Shown in pieces: positions 60,717 to 64,000 of a DNA stretch of 64,000 nucleotides. Source of the DNA: Klebsiella sp. RIT-PI-d. Lineage in GTDB: Bacteria > Pseudomonadota > Gammaproteobacteria > Enterobacterales > Enterobacteriaceae. The translations under genes and the position numbers were made by a program. Position 1 is the stretch's first letter, and each line of letters begins with the position of its first letter. The DNA lies in contig NZ_LGIT01000003.1 in the NCBI RefSeq assembly GCF_001187865.1, positions 534,450-598,449 on the forward strand, in the 5' to 3' direction. The notes beneath the pieces were generated by a model. That model saw only the letters and a program-made list of their open reading frames with translations. It was not told the origin of the DNA and did not search any database.

Positions 60717-61550
60717 TTACGTGGGTGGATTCAGACGCAGGGCCTTCCATATGTCCGTTATGCCCGCATACTTGTTTTCTGCTTCCGGCGCGGTGGTGGA
60801 CTCCCGCTCCATCTCTTCCGGCCATTTATCGGCCTTACGCGGGCACCAGAAGTCCGGGCGTCCCGGGTTTACCGCTTCTTCAGGTACCGGCTCACCTTTC
60901 ATATACAGACACAGGTAACTCCAGAGTTGATGCAGCTGCGTCGGGGAGCCGCCGGCGATTTGAAACCGTTCCGTCACATTCAGCGTATCGGGTTCACCCA
61001 CGGCCCCAAAGAGCTGAACCCCGCCGGTATACCGGTCGCTTGAAAAACACATTTCGCCATAAACATCGGCCCAGCTGAATGCCCGTATGGTGGTCGGCCA
61101 TCTGGCCCAGGGATTCCACCACTTGCGTTTATAATCGAAGGTGTAGATTTTTTGACGTTTTCTGTTCAGACGAATGGGTTGATCCCGGGGAATAATAAAA
61201 TATAACTTGTAAAATAAAAAAATTGATGACCACATTAACGTAATATATATAAAAATGATAATTGTTATCGTATAGTCAAAATCATCCATTAGCATAGAAA
61301 AAGAATAAAAAGACATAGGGGTGAAAATAGTAAACAAGAAAAAAATCATAAACAAAGCCCCTCCCCACATGATCCCCTCATAACGTGGGATTTCCATCCA
61401 GATATCATTTCTGTTATTCAGCCAGATGAGCTGTGGCGGAATTAACTGCGGGTCAGTATTTTCCGGCATATCCTCCTGCCAGCGATAAGTCGGTGGATTG
61501 AGTTTAGGCTGAGGCTCATTCCGTGCCTGAAAAAAAAGATTCTGTGGCAT
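60717..61550 (-). CDS. Immunity-like membrane protein C (DUF6708-like), next to the intact effector
   Basis: A 277-residue paralogue. Variable membrane part (LFMIFFLFTIFTPMSFYSFS, IIIFIYITLMWSSIFLFYKL) is unlike A and B; both flanks are nearly identical to theirs. It begins 18 bp after the effector stop with the same AAGGAAACCAG site, so it is the best candidate for the cognate immunity gene of the effector at 61569-64000. Inferred, not shown. Confidence 0.72.
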   Translation of the reverse strand: MPQNLFFQARNEPQPKLNPPTYRWQEDMPENTDPQLIPPQLIWLNNRNDIWMEIPRYEGIMWGGALFMIFFLFTIFTPMSFYSFSMLMDDFDYTITIIIFIYITLMWSSIFLFYKLYFIIPRDQPIRLNRKRQKIYTFDYKRKWWNPWARWPTTIRAFSWADVYGEMCFSSDRYTGGVQLFGAVGEPDTLNVTERFQIAGGSPTQLHQLWSYLCLYMKGEPVPEEAVNPGRPDFWCPRKADKWPEEMERESTTAPEAENKYAGITDIWKALRLNPPT

Positions 61551-61568
61551 CTGGTTTCCTTAATTCCT

Positions 61569-64000
61569 TTAAACGCTGGCAGTCAGTTGCAGACTGTTAT
61601 CGGGATGGGTTTTATCCGGCCAGTAAGTCACCTGGACTTTGGCTCCCGTAAACCTGGTCATATTCAGAGCAAACTCACCTTCGAGCAGCAGCCCGCTTTT
61701 TTCCCAGCTTTCCTTGATGGCGGTGTTCGCAGGCAGTGTCGTCGACATCCCCATACTCCCCATCGGAGAGATATCAACATGCTGCTGAGCCTGAGTCTTT
61801 ACGCTATCCTTCTTTGCGGAGGAGGCTGACCGGGCCAATAACTGGCTATCGTATTCACCCTGTGCTGTCAGCTCCACCAGCCAGTCAGAACCATCCTTAC
61901 TACAGTCCGGCAGCTTCACCTGTACGGCAATTAATCCTGTTCCCGCCGTGTTGAGCACCGCTTCTGCCAGCCTCTCGCGCCGGAGTTGCGCAGATACTCC
62001 GCTAGCAATAGTGCGGTACGCGTTTATCGCCTCCTGCAAATCAGCGAGGCTTTTTGCATTCCAGACCTTATCATATTTGCCGCGCTTGCCTTGAATCCCA
62101 AAGCAGGTATCGCTCAGCCAGACCTCAAGCGGTGAACGCACTTCGCTCTCTGCCATGGTTGCCAGGACTGCCCCAAGTATTGCCAGCCCGATACAAATAC
62201 CAATGGGGCCAAATAGAGCGAAATCGGCCGTGAAACCAGCATAAATACCAAAGGCACCAGAAAGAACTGTTACTCCGGAGGAAAAGGCATAAAGCGCTTC
62301 TGCGGCAAGGTCCCCATTTTCCTTGGCATCCCAGGCTTTTATTCCCAGAGCAATCCCATCCACAACCGATGCAATCCCGCCAATTACTCCTGCTACCCGG
62401 ATCAGAGGATGAGCATAAATCTCAGCACCGCGCACAATAACATTGGGTTTCATATTCCAAGGGTCTGTTCCCCAGCGTGCCACCATATGACCGAAACCTA
62501 TCATCTCCACCGCTGATGCGGTTACCATCAGCACGCTGGAGGTCAGCTTCATTGTCGCCTGAGCGTCTCCGGGAATGGCCGCCTGCAGCGCGTTGAGATT
62601 GTCATCCAGCGCACTTTTCTGCAGACCCAGCATCACCGCGCTCAGCACAAACCCCAGCCCGCTGCTGCTGAATACCCGGCGCGGCAGCTGGTATTGCTGG
62701 CGGGCAATTTTAAGCGTATCGCCCAGACCCATACTCATTTCTCCTGTCATCAGGGCATTATCCACTGCGTCCTGAGCCAGAATCAGTCCGGGAAAATCTG
62801 CCAGCCGGCTGCCATCTTTCAGTATGCTGCCTTTTCGCAATGCGCCGGCACTGCTGCCTGCCCTGCGGGCCGCCTGCTTAGAGGCCGGCGACTCAATGTC
62901 TTTCAGTAATGAGGCAAAACGCACGGGGATTTTTCGTTCGAGAAGTTCCGGCTCTGTCACCTGTAGCCAGGCTCCGGTATGTGACGTGTTTTGCGTGTAA
63001 CTGCCGCTTTGCCGCAGCGTGCTCCATACAGGACGACCCTGGCTGTCGAGTTGCTTAAGCATAATGTCCTGAAATTCACGTACCGTTATCTCCCCGGAGA
63101 AAATAGTGACCGCAGGCTCGCCCTCTGAAACCCAGGCCAGCGCCTGCAGAGTTCGAACAAACCCTGCATTTGCTTTCTCAGACAGCGTGTTCTTCACCAG
63201 GCTGAAGGCTCCATTCATCGACATGGTGAGACTGCTGACCGGGGTAGTAAAATTCAGACTGTCGACAAAATCACACACTTCCTGGCTGTTGAGCAGTGTT
63301 TTCAGGTTAGCGTAACTGGCTGAACCGTTGTAGACCGCGCTTATCAGACCCGCTTCTTTCCCCAGCAGGGAGATAAAAGGCGGGCTGTCCGGGTCTTTCA
63401 TCCAGTCGTACCACACGGAATTATTCTTATTCATGCCGACCATACCTCCCTGCAGACTTCCGGCCAGCATGTTCAGCTGCGCTGCCCAGCTAATCACACT
63501 GGTCGCGGGGGAATAGTCCTGCCTGATGACTGTCAGCCATAACGCTGCGCGATACGCGGCTTCAAGGTCTTTGACAATCGCCGTCATTTTATACTGATAG
63601 CCGTCAATCGCGTTTTTGTACCCCTGTGCAAACGTTGCCCGTGCGGGTTCATCGTAATACTTTTCCAGACGGCTCAATGCCTGACTGATTTTTATTGCAA
63701 TCTGGCTTTCACGGGTGGAGGCGTATGACGCTCCCGGGGTACCAAAATCCTTTATCGTCGGGTCACCTTTAGTCTGTTTCACTATTGAATCGCGGATATT
63801 GAGGATGATATCTGAAATGGTACTTTGGTGAAGGTTGTCAGGTATTGAGCGATATTTTGCCAGGGCCTCAACCACATCCAGCCGGGCATGGTTAAGCTCC
63901 TGCACCACGCCCACCGGGTCATCCAGCACCAGCGCACAGACCGGGGCAACAAACTGCTGTTGCAGCAGCGCTACCCGGTTGGCCAGCGCAACCTGCTTCT
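61569..64000 (-). CDS. VasX-like, predicted T6SS pore-forming effector, 5' end beyond the window
   Basis: The frame is open to the right edge (about 810 codons visible; KQVALANRVALLQQQ at the edge), so the N-terminal export region is not seen. ALVLDDPVGVVQELNHARLD aligns with the effector at 27310-30399, as do C-terminal hydrophobic helices (GLGFVLSAVMLGLQK, RVAGVIGGIASVVDGIALGI, FALFGPIGICIGLAILGAVL) and PLEVWLSDTCFG. A C-terminal extension of about 120 residues ends DNSLQLTASV, the part copied in the orphan tails. A GTG at 63929 is only an internal codon. Confidence 0.75.
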   Translation of the reverse strand, partial: KQVALANRVALLQQQFVAPVCALVLDDPVGVVQELNHARLDVVEALAKYRSIPDNLHQSTISDIILNIRDSIVKQTKGDPTIKDFGTPGASYASTRESQIAIKISQALSRLEKYYDEPARATFAQGYKNAIDGYQYKMTAIVKDLEAAYRAALWLTVIRQDYSPATSVISWAAQLNMLAGSLQGGMVGMNKNNSVWYDWMKDPDSPPFISLLGKEAGLISAVYNGSASYANLKTLLNSQEVCDFVDSLNFTTPVSSLTMSMNGAFSLVKNTLSEKANAGFVRTLQALAWVSEGEPAVTIFSGEITVREFQDIMLKQLDSQGRPVWSTLRQSGSYTQNTSHTGAWLQVTEPELLERKIPVRFASLLKDIESPASKQAARRAGSSAGALRKGSILKDGSRLADFPGLILAQDAVDNALMTGEMSMGLGDTLKIARQQYQLPRRVFSSSGLGFVLSAVMLGLQKSALDDNLNALQAAIPGDAQATMKLTSSVLMVTASAVEMIGFGHMVARWGTDPWNMKPNVIVRGAEIYAHPLIRVAGVIGGIASVVDGIALGIKAWDAKENGDLAAEALYAFSSGVTVLSGAFGIYAGFTADFALFGPIGICIGLAILGAVLATMAESEVRSPLEVWLSDTCFGIQGKRGKYDKVWNAKSLADLQEAINAYRTIASGVSAQLRRERLAEAVLNTAGTGLIAVQVKLPDCSKDGSDWLVELTAQGEYDSQLLARSASSAKKDSVKTQAQQHVDISPMGSMGMSTTLPANTAIKESWEKSGLLLEGEFALNMTRFTGAKVQVTYWPDKTHPDNSLQLTASV

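Larger units (their letters stand above)
58566..61568 (-). repeat. Tandem array of immunity gene plus effector-tail modules
   Basis: Stops of B and C are 1,066 bp apart, and the three effector-type stops (59437, 60504, 61569) are 1,067 and 1,065 bp apart. Flanking DNA of each module is almost identical, while about 180 bp inside each immunity gene is not. This is a tandem duplication with local sequence replacement. Confidence 0.88.

Noticed and set aside
59455..61078. Repeated plus-strand open frames across the immunity array
   Set aside because: They recur only because the underlying modules are duplicated; they are antisense to the conserved halves of the immunity genes.
58566..61568. Regular repeats considered as a CRISPR or integron-like array
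   Set aside because: The unit is over 1 kb and contains full genes; there are no short identical repeats with unique spacers, no cas genes and no attC-like sites.
63929..63929. GTG as the true start of the right-hand effector
   Set aside because: The frame stays open to the window edge and the residues upstream of it still match the first effector, so the start lies outside.

Overview
This window is a piece of an Enterobacteriaceae chromosome. Gene content, gene order and protein sequences follow the E. coli/Salmonella rnr-to-pheU segment, read here in reverse. Several details do not fit E. coli itself. No ampC lies between frdD and blc, ecnR is present, yjeN/yjeO are replaced by an effector pair, and aspA-dcuA differ from the E. 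coli versions. An Enterobacter/Leclercia/Lelliottia/Citrobacter-type organism is likely, but the genus is inferred, not proven.

Layout. (1) 1-3.7 kb, minus strand: a five-gene operon with a D-cysteine desulfhydrase/L-cysteate sulfo-lyase-like PLP enzyme, an Asp/Glu-racemase-family protein and a Tau/Ssu-type sulfonate ABC transporter whose ATPase runs off the left edge. It sits directly downstream of rnr, where rlmB would be expected. (2) 3.9-19 kb, minus strand: nsrR-rnr, then purA, yjeT, hflX-hflK-hflC, and amiB-mutL-miaA-hfq, with nnr-tsaE upstream. (3) 19-27 kb: queG (plus), a datA-like DnaA-box cluster, three tandem tRNA-Gly genes, orn, then rsgA, psd and mscM. (4) 27.3-31.3 kb: a VasX-like, probably type VI secreted, pore-forming effector and its likely immunity gene, inserted between mscM and yjeM. 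(5) 31-52 kb: backbone genes yjeM, epmA, frdABCD, blc, gdx with a guanidine-II riboswitch, ecnR, ecnB, efp, epmB, yjeI, groSL, yjeH, fxsA, aspA, dcuA, cutA, dsbD, yjdC and tRNA-Phe. The EF-P modification genes epmA and epmB and their target efp are all here. (6) 52.4-58.3 kb: an island at tRNA-Phe with a tyrosine integrase and a decayed set of ICE conjugation genes (PFL_4697, RAQPRD, PFL_4701, PFL_4703, PFL_4704 families) carrying unrelated AT-rich cargo. (7) 58.3-64 kb: a second VasX-like effector, cut by the right edge, followed by three tandem immunity-like genes and one truncated one.

The most unusual feature is region 7. Three immunity-like paralogues are nearly identical at both ends but have unrelated, AT-rich transmembrane segments in the middle. 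Short copies of the effector's 3' end lie between them, with a period of about 1,066 bp. This looks like an immunity-diversification array matched to a pore-forming toxin. A related effector/immunity pair is present at 27.3-31.3 kb in the same window. No other T6SS structural genes, VgrG, PAAR, CRISPR array or complete insertion sequence was seen.

Family names are recalled from memory and were not checked by database search. Start codons were chosen from visible Shine-Dalgarno sequences and remembered homologue lengths.
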